A DNA stretch of 41,965 bases. Origin: Cyanobacteria bacterium OH_CDB_20 (GTDB taxonomy: Bacteria; Cyanobacteriota; Vampirovibrionia; Gastranaerophilales; Gastranaerophilaceae). Of this stretch, positions 1-9,107 are shown one piece after another. The stretch is taken from NCBI GenBank assembly GCA_023415935.1, contig JAEZIX010000031.1:1-41965 (forward strand). The letters are read 5' to 3'. How positions within the stretch are numbered: the stretch's first letter is position 1; each line of letters opens with the position of its first letter. A program made the position numbers and the translations under genes. The notes beneath the pieces were generated by a model. It did no database searches. It was not told the origin of the DNA and saw only the letters and a list, made by a program, of their open reading frames with translations.

Positions 1-54
1 AGTTGTCTTTGCTCGTCTAACAAATGCACTATGTTGACTCTCTAATTTATACAT
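1..54 (-). CDS. Possible 5' fragment of a gene running off the left edge
   Basis: An ATG at 54-52 on the minus strand opens 18 codons (MYKLESQHSAFVRRAKTT) with no stop before the window ends. It lies 29 nt after the stop of the upstream 969-aa gene on the same strand, so it could be the next gene of that transcription unit. The ribosome-binding sequence is poor (GCGGGAT). Too little is visible to name a product, and it could be chance. Confidence 0.3.
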   Translation of the reverse strand, partial: MYKLESQHSAFVRRAKTT

Positions 55-83
55 ATATCCCGCTAGTATAATAATAGCATAAA

Positions 84-2993
84 TTAGAAATTAATGACCA
101 GTTTATATGTATAAGCGTTAGGACCTAGCTCCTTTTGCACACTATCAGCTAAAACAGGTACATTTATGTATGTTAAAGTTTCTTTAATACTTTGTAACAC
201 AATTTCATCAATTTGCTCTGAGCCGCTTGAAGTAATAACTTTCAAATCTTTTATATTATTATCTTTTCCAAGCACTATTAATACTTTCGCATTGTCGTTA
301 TATGAGAATTCTGTTGCATTTAATAGATTTTTCTTAAGGTTAATAACAATATTTTTTCCAGCTACTTGCAAATATCTTGCAATTTGTTCGTTTTGAGCAG
401 CCGGTCTTGCTACTTCCCAAGCGATCTTAGTAACTGTGACAGAAGATGCATTTTCGTCAAATACATTTGTCATAGCTTTATTCATATCTTTTGGAGCAGT
501 TGTTGTAACATTCATATTGTTATTATTTGGAGGAGGAGCATACATTTGGTTAGGATCAGCAGGAGGCATTTGCGAACCGCCGCCATTAGCCATATCTAGA
601 CTATCTACCTGATTAACCTGTTCGTTAAATTGCTCTGCTTTGTTCTTATTAATGTTAGAGAACATTAAAAATCCTACAATTGAAACCACCAGAAGAGTTC
701 CTGCAACAATAGATGCAAGTACGATTAATCTTTTTGTATCAACTGAGTTTTCTTGAATATTTTCAACTGAATGAGGAATTTGCGGAATATTTATGCTTTT
801 TGCATCTGCAGGATTAGAATACAATGTTTCTATATCTTCATCAGATATATCCATCGCCTCCATAAAACTTGATGAAGCAACACTACTGTATGAAATATCA
901 CTTTCAGGTGCAGCAGGCGTTTCCACCTCTTGAGTATTATCTATCAACTCAGGAGAATCGCCATAATTAAACATTTCCTGGTATTTTTGCTTTTCATCCT
1001 CTAGATACACTTCTTCGTTTTCTTCATTTTGAGATTCATCAATAAATTCAATCTCATCGTCATCAGAGCTATTAATTGGCTCTACTCGCTCTTCAACAAT
1101 ACTGATATCTTCTTTTTCATCATTTATGTCAGAAATTGAATCTATAAACTGAATATCATCTTCTTCAGCTGAATCAGAAAGAGGCTGAATTGGTGAATCA
1201 GAAATGTTTTTAACATTTTCAACATCGGATTTATCTGCTGTTTTGATATCAGAAATAGAGTTTATAAACTGAATGTCACTATCTGGCTCAGCATTTATAT
1301 CTATAGTGTCATTGTCTGAAGATTGCATAACCTCGTCAAAAGAAAAATCAGCATCAGCTTTTTCTTTTTCTTTTTTAATATATTCTTCTAATGGGTCGTT
1401 CTCTACAGCAACAGAAGCAGGAACTGCCATTCCTTCATGAATATTTGAAAGCAGCATGTCATCTTCAGTTGCATTAGGGTCGATTAAGAAGGAACTTCCT
1501 AGTTCTAGATCATCTTCTGCGCCAGCTTCTTCAAGTAAATCATCATTCTTATCAGACAAGTCTTCAACAATATCTTCTTCAACTAAAATGTTTGAATTTT
1601 CATCATCAAGTTCCATAAAAGAAAGATCATCGTCAAGCTCAGAAGTAATGTTGATATCGCTATCATCATTTAGATTTATACTTTCATCAAAATCATCTTC
1701 TTCCAAAATACTATCAAGGTCTGAATCCAAAATTTCATCTGAAGCTACATCTTCAGTGAGTTCTTCTACTTCTAAAGTTTCAGGAGCTTCATCAATTTCT
1801 TCAACAACTTGAGGTTCAGTGAATTCTTCTTGTATCGTTTCTACTAAAGTATCATCTTCAGCTAAAATGTCATCAAAAGTGAGGGTTTCAGCATCTTCTA
1901 AATCAAGATTTAAAACATCACTTTCTTCTTGCTCAACAGAATCTTCTACTTCTCCATCATAAATTTCATAGAATTTTTCTTCTTGTTGTTCGTTCTGAGA
2001 GTTTTGCTCTTGTTGGTCGTTTGTTTCTGTTCCTGTTTCTTGTTTATCAAGAACATCTTCAAAATTATTAATTGCAGAAGAAAGTCCAGAAATTGCAGCA
2101 GATGAAACAGCTCCTGCAGCAGCTGCCGCAAGAGGAATATCAGAAGACAAACCTGTACCAATTGCTGCACCGAATAAATCAGATACTATTTGGTCAGCAT
2201 GAATATTAACTGGAGTCTCTTTTATCTGTATAACTTCTTCTTTTCCTTCATATTTAGGATTTTCAACAGCAGCGCCTCCTACAAAATCAAGAGTTTGGTC
2301 GTTAAATATAGCAGGGAAGTTTTTAGATTTTGAAACTATTGCTTCAAAATCAAAGAACTCAACAAAATCAGCTCTGCATTCTTCGCAATCTCTTAAGTGC
2401 TTAATCATATCTTTTTTTCTTACGTAGTCGATATCACCATCAAGAAAAGCAAGATAAGTTTCTCTGAAATTATCATGAGATAATACGCCTAAATCTTTAT
2501 CATTCTTGACTTTTAACTTCTCAATAAGTTCTCCATAATCTTTTAAAGACGAACTATCAACAACATAATAATCGTCTACAGACTTTGTTCTTGAAATATC
2601 TTCTTGCGAAATAAAACCAACTAAAATAGCTTTTTTGAGCTTTTTATCCATTTTTACAGCCACATAAAAATCAGCGGCAATGTCATATTTAAAATGTGAT
2701 TTAGGAACAAGAACATAATCATCATTTGCAACCCTAACATCGAGTTTCCAGCCGTTGCAATAGATATCGGCAATTTCAAACTCTTCATTAACAGGGGCAA
2801 TCTTAAAAAGATTTTTATTAATGTTAACTTCTAACCCATGCCTAACAAGCTCGTCAGAAAAAATATCAAGCGCAATTATTGAAGCGTATGCTCTTTTTCT
2901 TTGCAATTGATTATTTATCTTTGCGGCAATGATTCCCGCATATTTTAACGAATCTTGAGTAATTGTTAACTCTTTATTACCAAGCAATTCCAT
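84..2993 (-). CDS. Large membrane-anchored protein: DUF1822-like N-terminus, HxxxCxxC motif, acidic linker, TM, TonB-like C-terminus
   Basis: This 969-aa protein reads as several modules. Residues 1-160 resemble the cyanobacterial DUF1822 family by general pattern (recalled, not searched). H199, C203 and C206 form an HxxxCxxC knuckle like anti-sigma zinc fingers (zf-HC2). About 340-740 is a very acidic Asp/Glu/Ser-rich linker, apparently disordered. One strong membrane segment lies at about 755-777, followed by a Pro/Asn-rich spacer. About 860-969 resembles a TonB C-terminal domain, including an SSGS..ID element (ITSSGSEQIDEIVLQSI). If the TonB-like domain is periplasmic, the zinc knuckle would be cytoplasmic, giving a sensor or envelope-linking topology; that is inference. 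The start has GGGAG 8 nt upstream. No function is assigned. No ExbB or ExbD lies nearby, so a classical TonB role is doubtful. Confidence 0.75.
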   Translation of the reverse strand: MELLGNKELTITQDSLKYAGIIAAKINNQLQRKRAYASIIALDIFSDELVRHGLEVNINKNLFKIAPVNEEFEIADIYCNGWKLDVRVANDDYVLVPKSHFKYDIAADFYVAVKMDKKLKKAILVGFISQEDISRTKSVDDYYVVDSSSLKDYGELIEKLKVKNDKDLGVLSHDNFRETYLAFLDGDIDYVRKKDMIKHLRDCEECRADFVEFFDFEAIVSKSKNFPAIFNDQTLDFVGGAAVENPKYEGKEEVIQIKETPVNIHADQIVSDLFGAAIGTGLSSDIPLAAAAAGAVSSAAISGLSSAINNFEDVLDKQETGTETNDQQEQNSQNEQQEEKFYEIYDGEVEDSVEQEESDVLNLDLEDAETLTFDDILAEDDTLVETIQEEFTEPQVVEEIDEAPETLEVEELTEDVASDEILDSDLDSILEEDDFDESINLNDDSDINITSELDDDLSFMELDDENSNILVEEDIVEDLSDKNDDLLEEAGAEDDLELGSSFLIDPNATEDDMLLSNIHEGMAVPASVAVENDPLEEYIKKEKEKADADFSFDEVMQSSDNDTIDINAEPDSDIQFINSISDIKTADKSDVENVKNISDSPIQPLSDSAEEDDIQFIDSISDINDEKEDISIVEERVEPINSSDDDEIEFIDESQNEENEEVYLEDEKQKYQEMFNYGDSPELIDNTQEVETPAAPESDISYSSVASSSFMEAMDISDEDIETLYSNPADAKSINIPQIPHSVENIQENSVDTKRLIVLASIVAGTLLVVSIVGFLMFSNINKNKAEQFNEQVNQVDSLDMANGGGSQMPPADPNQMYAPPPNNNNMNVTTTAPKDMNKAMTNVFDENASSVTVTKIAWEVARPAAQNEQIARYLQVAGKNIVINLKKNLLNATEFSYNDNAKVLIVLGKDNNIKDLKVITSSGSEQIDEIVLQSIKETLTYINVPVLADSVQKELGPNAYTYKLVINF

Positions 2994-3033
2994 TTCTCAT
3001 ACTCCCGTGCTATAATAAGTTTGTAAATTCCAC

Positions 3034-3048
3034 CTCAATTATATTGAG
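3034..3048. promoter_or_regulatory. 15-bp palindrome, possible operator
   Basis: CTCAAT-TAT-ATTGAG is a perfect 6-3-6 inverted repeat between two divergent genes. On the minus strand it overlaps a TTGAGG that sits 17 nt upstream of TTATAG, a plausible -35/-10 pair for the 969-aa gene. A repressor bound here would cover that -35. No regulator is identified. Confidence 0.35.
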
Positions 3049-3184
3049 TGCATCTGATAAAAAAATATTCCAAATGTCTTTATATTGTAACATTTATTTT
3101 ACAAAGAGTCTTATTTGAGCAATAAAAACATTTTTCTGCGTTTATAACGGTAACTAATAAAATAGTTCATAAAAGGAGGTCACA

Positions 3185-3631
3185 ATGGTCCAAGGAATAA
3201 GTAGCAATTTTACAGATCCGCAAGTAAGATTACAAGACGCAACAATTAACCAACCTCAAGCATTCGTTGCTTCAAACGAAAAACCTGCAGCATCATCAGG
3301 TGTTCAAGGTGATTCTTTTGAAGGAAAGAAAAAAGGTAAAGGTGGCAAAGTTGTTGGAGCATTAGTAGCTATTGCAGCTGCAGCCGTTGCCCTTGCTTTT
3401 GGAGCTAAATACTCTGCAAAAATAAAAGAACACTTACCTGAATTTATTAAAAAATCAGAACTTGCTAACAAAGGTCTGCACTACTTAAAAGTAGCTGGTG
3501 ACTGGATTGGAACAAAATCAGCATCATTATACGGAAGTGCTGTTGAACTTTTCCAAAAACTCAGAAAACCTGCGCAAGAAGCAGCACAAGGTGCAGCTGA
3601 AACAGCTCAAGAAGTAGCTGAAAAAGCATAA
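3185..3631 (+). CDS. Small Ala-rich protein with one hydrophobic segment
   Basis: 148 aa with an ideal ribosome-binding site (AAAAGGAGGT ending 4 nt before the ATG). After a polar N-terminus there is a DSFEG element followed by a Lys/Gly-rich patch, then a hydrophobic Ala/Val segment at about residues 55-75 (one membrane span or a buried helix), and an Ala/Gln/Glu-rich amphipathic tail (QEAAQGAAETAQEVAEKA). There is no cleavable signal peptide at the N-terminus. The gene is monocistronic and ends at a strong terminator, and the SD suggests high expression. I do not recognise a family. The short Phe-Gly motif followed by a variable region recalls other small proteins in this window (33793 and 34211), but that likeness is weak. 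Confidence 0.7.
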   Translation: MVQGISSNFTDPQVRLQDATINQPQAFVASNEKPAASSGVQGDSFEGKKKGKGGKVVGALVAIAAAAVALAFGAKYSAKIKEHLPEFIKKSELANKGLHYLKVAGDWIGTKSASLYGSAVELFQKLRKPAQEAAQGAAETAQEVAEKA

Positions 3632-3650
3632 TATAATTAAAAACTAAAAT

Positions 3651-3687
3651 AAAAAATAGAGACTGATTATTTAGTCTCTATTTTTTT
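3651..3687. terminator. Bidirectional rho-independent terminator
   Basis: An 8-bp stem (TAGAGACT at 3657-3664, AGTCTCTA at 3673-3680) is flanked by an A-tract before and a T-tract after, so it works in both directions. It serves the 148-aa gene on + and pheA on -. The right arm and loop lie inside the last codons of pheA. Confidence 0.85.
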
Positions 3688-4524
3688 GTATGAACCATTA
3701 AAACGGTAAAAACTTATTAAAGGTCTAATTTCTTTTATTGCAGAATTTATATTCTTGTCCAAAATATGCCCTTCTACATCGACAAAAAAGTTGTAATCGC
3801 CAAGTTTCCTTTTAGAAGGTCTTGAGTCAATGTATGTAAGGTTAATCGAATGTTTTTGAAAGACGGTGAGGACTTTTGCTAAAGCGCCTGCAATATTTTT
3901 CGTTGAAAAAACAATACTTGTTTTATCAGCCTGAGAGGGTAATGTAACAGCTTTTCCTATCAAGAAAAACCTAGTTTTGTTATCTTTTTCGTCATTTATA
4001 TCTTTATCAATGATATTTAGCTTAAATATTCTAGCTGCCATTTCATTTGCAATAGCAGCAGCGCTTTCTCCAAGTTCAGCTGCTTTTTTTGCAGCTTCTG
4101 CGGTCGAAGTTTCTTCAATGATTTTTACATCAGGAAAATTTTTATCTAAATATTCTCTACACTGCCCTATTGCCTGAGGATGAGAGATTATTGTTTTTAT
4201 TTTTGACTTATCTTTAGCTTTTGACATAAGTGCGTGTGATATAGAAAGAGCAACTTCAGATATTACCCTGACATCGTCGTTTTTAAGCCTTATGAGGTTA
4301 TCTATTGTTTCCCTTACAATCCCTTCGATTGAGTTTTCAATAGGAACAACGCCATAAGCATTTTTCTCTTCGTCAACAGCTTTCAAAACTGCTTTAATTG
4401 TCTTTAAAGGTTCAGTCTTGCTATATTTTAACTTCTCATTTGAGATAAAAAGCTCAAGTGCCTGATTTGTATATGTCCCCTCGGGTCCAAGATAATATAT
4501 TGATTCAATAATTTTACTATTCAT
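3667..4524 (-). CDS. pheA: Prephenate dehydratase
   Basis: Converts prephenate to phenylpyruvate, the committed step to phenylalanine, in the cytoplasm. The 285-aa protein has the family opening YLGPEGTYTNQAL, the PIENSIEG motif and the catalytic-domain signature TRFFLIG at about 184-190. It ends in an ACT regulatory domain. The Phe-binding element reads DSRP where most family members have ESRP, a conservative change. It is monofunctional: no chorismate mutase domain is fused. The start is the first Met before the family motif; the ribosome-binding site (GAAG) is weak. It is divergent from the phosphohexomutase gene with only 53 bp between them. Confidence 0.95.
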   Translation of the reverse strand: MNSKIIESIYYLGPEGTYTNQALELFISNEKLKYSKTEPLKTIKAVLKAVDEEKNAYGVVPIENSIEGIVRETIDNLIRLKNDDVRVISEVALSISHALMSKAKDKSKIKTIISHPQAIGQCREYLDKNFPDVKIIEETSTAEAAKKAAELGESAAAIANEMAARIFKLNIIDKDINDEKDNKTRFFLIGKAVTLPSQADKTSIVFSTKNIAGALAKVLTVFQKHSINLTYIDSRPSKRKLGDYNFFVDVEGHILDKNINSAIKEIRPLISFYRFNGSYKKIETK

Positions 4525-4577
4525 TTGCTTCTACTTCATTTCTTTAATAAAATGATTCTATCAAAGGGGGAGAATTT

Positions 4578-5966
4578 ATGGCAAATATTAAGTTTGGGAC
4601 AGACGGCTGGAGAGCTATAGTAGGCAAAGATTTTACGGAAGAAAACGTCAAAAAAGCAGGTACTGCAATTGCAAAATATCATCTTGACAATTTTGGAGCA
4701 GAAAAACCTGTAATCATAGGCTATGACCCGAGAAATCTAGGCGATTATTTCGCAAAACTCACAGGTGAGCTTCTAGCTTCACTAGGATTAGATGTAACAA
4801 TATCTGATAAAATTGTCCCGACTCCTGTTTTGGCATACGCAGCGAAGTATTACGGCGCAAACGCAATAATGTTTACTGCTTCGCACAATCCTCCAGAATA
4901 TTTGGGAATGAAATTTATCCCTGATTACGCAGGCCCAGCAACAGATGAAATAACAAAAGAAATCGTATCAAATATTGATAAAGAATTTAATTACAATTTG
5001 TCCAAAAAAGAGCTTAAAACAAAGTCTTTTGAAGGAATTTATATTGAACATATTGAAACACTTATCGATTTTGAAAAGATTAAAGAAGCTAAAATGTTTA
5101 TCAATTATGACGGACTTCACGGCGCAAATAGCTCTTTATTTACAAGGCTTTTAGACTATTTAGAAATTGAATATAAAGCTATAAATCTTGAAAGAGATGT
5201 AAACTTTGGCGGAAAAATGCCTGACCCTAAGGAAAAATATCTTCCGGAACTTAAAAAATTATGTATAGAACTAAGCAGAGTTGGTTTAAGTAATGACGGC
5301 GACGGCGACAGATTCGGATGTTTCAATGAAGAAGGAACGTTTGTCAGTGCAAACGAAATAATTGCAATGCTTTTAAAACATTTAAAAGAAAACAAACATT
5401 TCTCAGGAAGCCTTGTAAAAACAGTCGGGGCAAGCTCTATGCTTGATATTTATGCAAAAAAACTGGGAATTAATGTTATTGAAACAGCAGTTGGGTTCAA
5501 ATGGGTTGGACAAGCCATGCGTGAAAATGACGTAATAATCGGCGGCGAAGAATCAGGCGGATTGAGCATAAAAGGGCATATCCCTGAAAAAGACGGCATA
5601 ATCGCAAACCTTCTCATTATAGAAGCAATGGCATACTCAGGCAAAACCCTTACTGAGCTTCAAAAAGAACTCTGTACAGCAGTTAATTGCAGCTTCATTA
5701 ATGAAAGAATTGACCTTGAGCTTGACTCTCAAGATGAACAAGATGTTATAATAGACAAGTTCAAAGAAGTTGATATTATTGCCTCTCAAAAAATTATTAA
5801 ACGAAATACAATAGATGGACTAAAGCTATATTTAGCTGATGAAATGAGCTGGGTTCTAATACGAAAAAGCGGAACGGAGCCTCTTTTAAGGATTTACATT
5901 GAAACAGATACCTCTGAAAAAATGACAAATCTAAAAGAAAACATAAAAAAGATTTCAAAAAGTTAG
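4578..5966 (+). CDS. Phosphoglucomutase/phosphomannomutase (alpha-D-phosphohexomutase family)
   Basis: Moves phosphate between the 1 and 6 positions of a hexose phosphate, feeding sugar nucleotides for envelope polysaccharides. All four family loops are visible in 462 aa: the FGTDGWR start, the phosphoserine loop TASHNP (S102), the metal loop DGDGDR (240-245), the sugar-binding loop GGEESGG (322-328), and the C-terminal phosphate loop RKSGTEPLLR. The start has a strong SD (AAAGGGGGAG). It is followed after 9 nt by the flavin reductase-like gene, so the two are probably co-transcribed. Glucose versus mannose specificity cannot be read from the sequence. The family assignment is firm, but not a gene symbol. 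Confidence 0.93.
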   Translation: MANIKFGTDGWRAIVGKDFTEENVKKAGTAIAKYHLDNFGAEKPVIIGYDPRNLGDYFAKLTGELLASLGLDVTISDKIVPTPVLAYAAKYYGANAIMFTASHNPPEYLGMKFIPDYAGPATDEITKEIVSNIDKEFNYNLSKKELKTKSFEGIYIEHIETLIDFEKIKEAKMFINYDGLHGANSSLFTRLLDYLEIEYKAINLERDVNFGGKMPDPKEKYLPELKKLCIELSRVGLSNDGDGDRFGCFNEEGTFVSANEIIAMLLKHLKENKHFSGSLVKTVGASSMLDIYAKKLGINVIETAVGFKWVGQAMRENDVIIGGEESGGLSIKGHIPEKDGIIANLLIIEAMAYSGKTLTELQKELCTAVNCSFINERIDLELDSQDEQDVIIDKFKEVDIIASQKIIKRNTIDGLKLYLADEMSWVLIRKSGTEPLLRIYIETDTSEKMTNLKENIKKISKS

Positions 5967-5975
5967 GAGCTTAAG

Positions 5976-6482
5976 ATGAGCAATTTTAAAGAGATTACAG
6001 CAAATGAAATAGATGAAAATATATTTAAACTTATCGGTTCAGATTGGATGCTTGTAACTGCTGAGAAAGAAGGTAAAGTTAACACAATGACAGCTTCATG
6101 GGGCGGCTTTGGTGTTATGTGGGGCAAAAACGTTTCCTATATTGTTATAAGACCTCAAAGATTCACAAAAGAATTTATTGATTCAAATGACAGTTTTACA
6201 CTTTCATTCTTCGATGAGAAGTATAGAAAAGAGCTTGCCTACCTTGGTTCTGTGTCAGGTCGAGATGAAGACAAAATCACAAAATCAGGACTAAAAGTTA
6301 CTGAGATAGAGGGGCTTCCGGCTTTTAAAGATGCAAAACTTGTAATCGCATGTAAAAAACTTTTCGCACAAGAATTTACACAAGACTCTTTCTTAGACAA
6401 AGAAGCTCTTGAAAAATGGTACCCTAATAATGACTTACACACGCTCTATATTTCTGAAATAACAAATGTGTGGAAAAAATAA
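5976..6482 (+). CDS. Flavin reductase-like FMN-binding protein
   Basis: 168 aa resembling the flavin reductase-like (DIM6/NTAB) split-barrel family. The run NTMTASWGGFGVMWGK matches the FMN-binding loop, followed by the YIVIRPQRFT strand-turn and SFTLSFF. Many gut members are small stand-alone FMN proteins of unknown substrate, so the physiological reaction is not assigned. SD TAGGAG lies 9 nt before the ATG. It is likely translated from the same mRNA as the phosphohexomutase. It ends 3 nt from the stop of the convergent kdsB, with no clear terminator in between. Confidence 0.82.
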   Translation: MSNFKEITANEIDENIFKLIGSDWMLVTAEKEGKVNTMTASWGGFGVMWGKNVSYIVIRPQRFTKEFIDSNDSFTLSFFDEKYRKELAYLGSVSGRDEDKITKSGLKVTEIEGLPAFKDAKLVIACKKLFAQEFTQDSFLDKEALEKWYPNNDLHTLYISEITNVWKK

Positions 6483-6485
6483 CTT

Positions 6486-7217
6486 TTAAACAGTTTCAAC
6501 AAGCTTTTTAAAGCTGTTTAAGTCTGCTAAAGTATCGATCCCGATTGAATCGTATTCAACAACAGATACTTTTATTTTCATGCCATAATAAAGCGCTCTA
6601 AGTTGTTCTAAGCTCTCAGCTTGTTCAACCTTCGGCTGAGTTAGCTCTGACATTTTTGCTAAAGACTCTTTTCTATAAGCATAAATTCCAATATGCTTGT
6701 AGAAATCAGCTATTTCAAAATTTCTCTCATATGGTATTTTTGAGCGTGAAAAATACATCGCGTACCCGTCATTATTAAAAACACATTTAACCATATTAGG
6801 ATCATCAAGATCATCATTGTCAGAGGCTTTTGAAACAAGAGTTGCAATGTCAGCGTTTATATCATTTTTCAAAATATTTATAACTTCTTCAACACAGTCA
6901 GGGTTAATCATGGGTTCATCCCCCTGAAGATTAACAATAATGTCAATTTCAGGATGTCTGTCTGCTACTTCTTTTATCCTGTCTGAACCTGAAGAATGAT
7001 TTTCTGCTGTCATCTCAACATCTGCACCAAATTCTTTTGCGGTGTTAAAGATTTCTTCGTTATCAGTTGCAATAATCACTAAATCAGCAGATTTCACCTG
7101 TTTTGCTCTTTCCCAAACCCACTGAATAATAGGCTTTTCACAAACTTTTATAAGCGGTTTGCCGTTTAATCTTTTTGAGTTGTATCTTGCAGGAATAATA
7201 ATTGCTGTTTTAGACAT
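6486..7217 (-). CDS. kdsB: 3-deoxy-manno-octulosonate cytidylyltransferase (CMP-Kdo synthetase)
   Basis: Activates Kdo with CTP to CMP-Kdo for the lipid A-core of LPS. 243 aa, the usual length. It begins with the nucleotide-binding motif IIPARYNSKRLNGKPL (the family usually has Pro where this has Asn in RLPGKPL). NLQGDEPMI at about 95-103 is the metal-binding and CTP-contacting motif, and KHIGIYAYRKE follows. It is the last gene of the accD-accA-prmA-kdsB run, 19 nt after prmA, with SD GAGGG. It is direct evidence that the organism makes a Kdo-containing outer membrane. Confidence 0.96.
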   Translation of the reverse strand: MSKTAIIIPARYNSKRLNGKPLIKVCEKPIIQWVWERAKQVKSADLVIIATDNEEIFNTAKEFGADVEMTAENHSSGSDRIKEVADRHPEIDIIVNLQGDEPMINPDCVEEVINILKNDINADIATLVSKASDNDDLDDPNMVKCVFNNDGYAMYFSRSKIPYERNFEIADFYKHIGIYAYRKESLAKMSELTQPKVEQAESLEQLRALYYGMKIKVSVVEYDSIGIDTLADLNSFKKLVETV

Positions 7218-7236
7218 TTTAAACCCTCTAAGCTCT

Positions 7237-8145
7237 TTAAATCTTTTCTACTACAATCGAAATCCATTCTTTTTTGTGATTGATTTCAACTATTTTTAAA
7301 CTGTTTTTTTCAATTGCCTCTATAACGCAAGGCTCTTTACCGTTTAATATACCACTTAAAACAACTTTTGCACCGATTTTCATAATTCTTTTCAAATCCG
7401 GCATAATCTCAGCCAAAACATTATGCAAAATATTAGCTAAAACAAAGTCATACTCGTCTTTTATAGAATCAATTGTTGCTGTTTCAAAATGGATTTTATC
7501 GGCTACCTTATTAAGTTCAGCATTTTCAATCGCAGTTAGAACAGCTGTTTCATCGTTATCTATTGCAACTGCTGCTTTTGCGCCGAGTTTTATTGCACAT
7601 ATTGCCAAAATCCCTGAACCCGTACCAATATCAGCTATTTTTGCATTCTGAGGCATATATTTTTCAATCGCGTCAACGCAAAGCTGGGTGGTTGCGTGAG
7701 TACCCGTACCAAAAGCATTTCCAGGATCTAGATTTATAACAATCTCATCTTTTGAAGGCTGGTATTCTTCCCAAGTAGGGCAGATGACAATTCTATCTGA
7801 TATTTTAGAAGGTTTCCAGTTTTCCTTCCACTTCTTTGACCAATCGACGATTTCTTGCTTTTTTACACTCACTTCAAAAGAACCGATATCTTCTTCAAAA
7901 ATTTCTAAATCGATAAGCTCTTTTCTTTTTTTCGCAAAGAAGTTTTTAATCTCCGCCTCATCAACGCTATCAGCTACAATGTAGGCTTTTATAACGTCAG
8001 ATGATTTTACAAGTTCAAGCTCTTTGTACTCTTCTTCAGCAGTAACAATACCTTCGCACTCAAAGTTTGAATTAATTATTTCACAAATGATATCGGTACA
8101 TATAGGATTTACTTTTATTGCCAGCTCAAAATAATTCTTGTCCAT
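7237..8145 (-). CDS. prmA: Ribosomal protein L11 methyltransferase
   Basis: SAM-dependent methylation of ribosomal protein L11. 302 aa. The N-terminal substrate-recognition domain is followed by the signature DPGNAFGTGTHATTQLC (140-156), SAM motif I IADIGTGSGILA (about 170-181) and the NILHNVL motif that corresponds to the family NIL/NPPY position. The ATG overlaps the accA stop by one base (TAATG), which implies translational coupling. Confidence 0.95.
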   Translation of the reverse strand: MDKNYFELAIKVNPICTDIICEIINSNFECEGIVTAEEEYKELELVKSSDVIKAYIVADSVDEAEIKNFFAKKRKELIDLEIFEEDIGSFEVSVKKQEIVDWSKKWKENWKPSKISDRIVICPTWEEYQPSKDEIVINLDPGNAFGTGTHATTQLCVDAIEKYMPQNAKIADIGTGSGILAICAIKLGAKAAVAIDNDETAVLTAIENAELNKVADKIHFETATIDSIKDEYDFVLANILHNVLAEIMPDLKRIMKIGAKVVLSGILNGKEPCVIEAIEKNSLKIVEINHKKEWISIVVEKI

Positions 8146-9095
8146 TACAGCGTAAAAGCACCCATTTTTCTGAATTTAGCGCATCTGTCATCTCTAAGCG
8201 CCTTAGCATCCATATTTTTCATATTGTAAATAGATTTTAAAATTGCTTCTTTTAGATTGTTTGACATAAGCTCATGGTCATAATGCGCGCCACCTAATGG
8301 TTCTTTAACAATCTCATCTACGATACCAAACTTAAGCAGGTCTTCTCCTGTAATTTTCAAAGCATCAGCAGCAGTAGAAGCCTCAGCGGCATCTCTCCAT
8401 AGGATAGAAGCGCAGCCTTCAGGCGAAATTACTGTGTAATATGCGTATTCAAGTATTAAAACCTTATTCGCAACAGCTAACCCTAAAGCTCCACCAGAGC
8501 AACCCTCACCTGTAATAACAGCAACAATAGGAACATTTAGCTTTGCCATTTCTCTTAGATTTTCGGCAATTGCAGTTCCTTGGCCTGTTTCTTCAGCTTT
8601 TATACCAGGATAAGCCCCCGGAGTATCAATTAAAGTAACGATAGGAAGCCCGAATTTACTTGCATGGTTAAATAGTCTTAAAGCCTTTTTGTAACCTTGT
8701 GGTTGAGGCATACCAAAGTTGTATTCTAAGTTTTCCTTTGTAGTTTTTCCTTTTTGAGTACCTATGAGCATTACTGGAGTGTCATCAATTTTGCAAACGC
8801 CGCCAACAATTGCTCTGTCATCGGTTCCTGCTCTATCACCGTGGAACTCAACAAAATCTGTTGTCATCAAATTTACATAATCTGTAAAGTTTGGACGGTT
8901 TGAATGTCTTGCTATAAGTATCTTTTGAGACGGTTTAAGATTTAAATATAGTTCTTTTCTATATTCTACCGCCTGGTTTTCAAAATTTTGAATTTCTTTT
9001 GTCATATCAATCCCCGATGTTTCACTTACCTTTTTAAGCTCCTCGATCTTCGATTGTATGTCATATATTGGTTTTTCAAAGTCTAAAATTGTCAT
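8145..9095 (-). CDS. accA: Acetyl-CoA carboxylase carboxyltransferase subunit alpha
   Basis: Half of the carboxyltransferase that moves CO2 from carboxybiotin to acetyl-CoA, giving malonyl-CoA for fatty-acid synthesis. 316 aa, about the usual bacterial length. Typical stretches are RPNFTDYV, EFHGDRAGTDDRAIVGG, IGTQKGK, FGMPQPQGYKKALR, the oxyanion-hole region TLIDTPGAYPG, and GEGCSGGALGL. The SD is ATAGGAG. It follows accD by 12 nt, which keeps the two subunits in equal supply. Confidence 0.97.
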   Translation of the reverse strand: MTILDFEKPIYDIQSKIEELKKVSETSGIDMTKEIQNFENQAVEYRKELYLNLKPSQKILIARHSNRPNFTDYVNLMTTDFVEFHGDRAGTDDRAIVGGVCKIDDTPVMLIGTQKGKTTKENLEYNFGMPQPQGYKKALRLFNHASKFGLPIVTLIDTPGAYPGIKAEETGQGTAIAENLREMAKLNVPIVAVITGEGCSGGALGLAVANKVLILEYAYYTVISPEGCASILWRDAAEASTAADALKITGEDLLKFGIVDEIVKEPLGGAHYDHELMSNNLKEAILKSIYNMKNMDAKALRDDRCAKFRKMGAFTL

Positions 9096-9107
9096 ATTTA
9101 TTAGCTC

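Noticed and set aside
1456..1812. Ser-rich 118-codon open frame on + inside the 969-aa gene
   Set aside because: It is the antisense of the Asp/Glu-rich linker (GAA/GAT read backward gives TTC/ATC and Ser codons), with no SD and no sensible composition.
6487..6530. Hairpin AGCTTT-TT-AAAGCT as a terminator between the flavin reductase and kdsB genes
   Set aside because: It lies inside the kdsB C-terminal codons, has weak AT pairing and no T-tract.
7496..7503. GCCGATAA on the minus strand, resembling a sigma-28 -10
   Set aside because: Inside prmA, and no TAAA lies 14-17 nt upstream.
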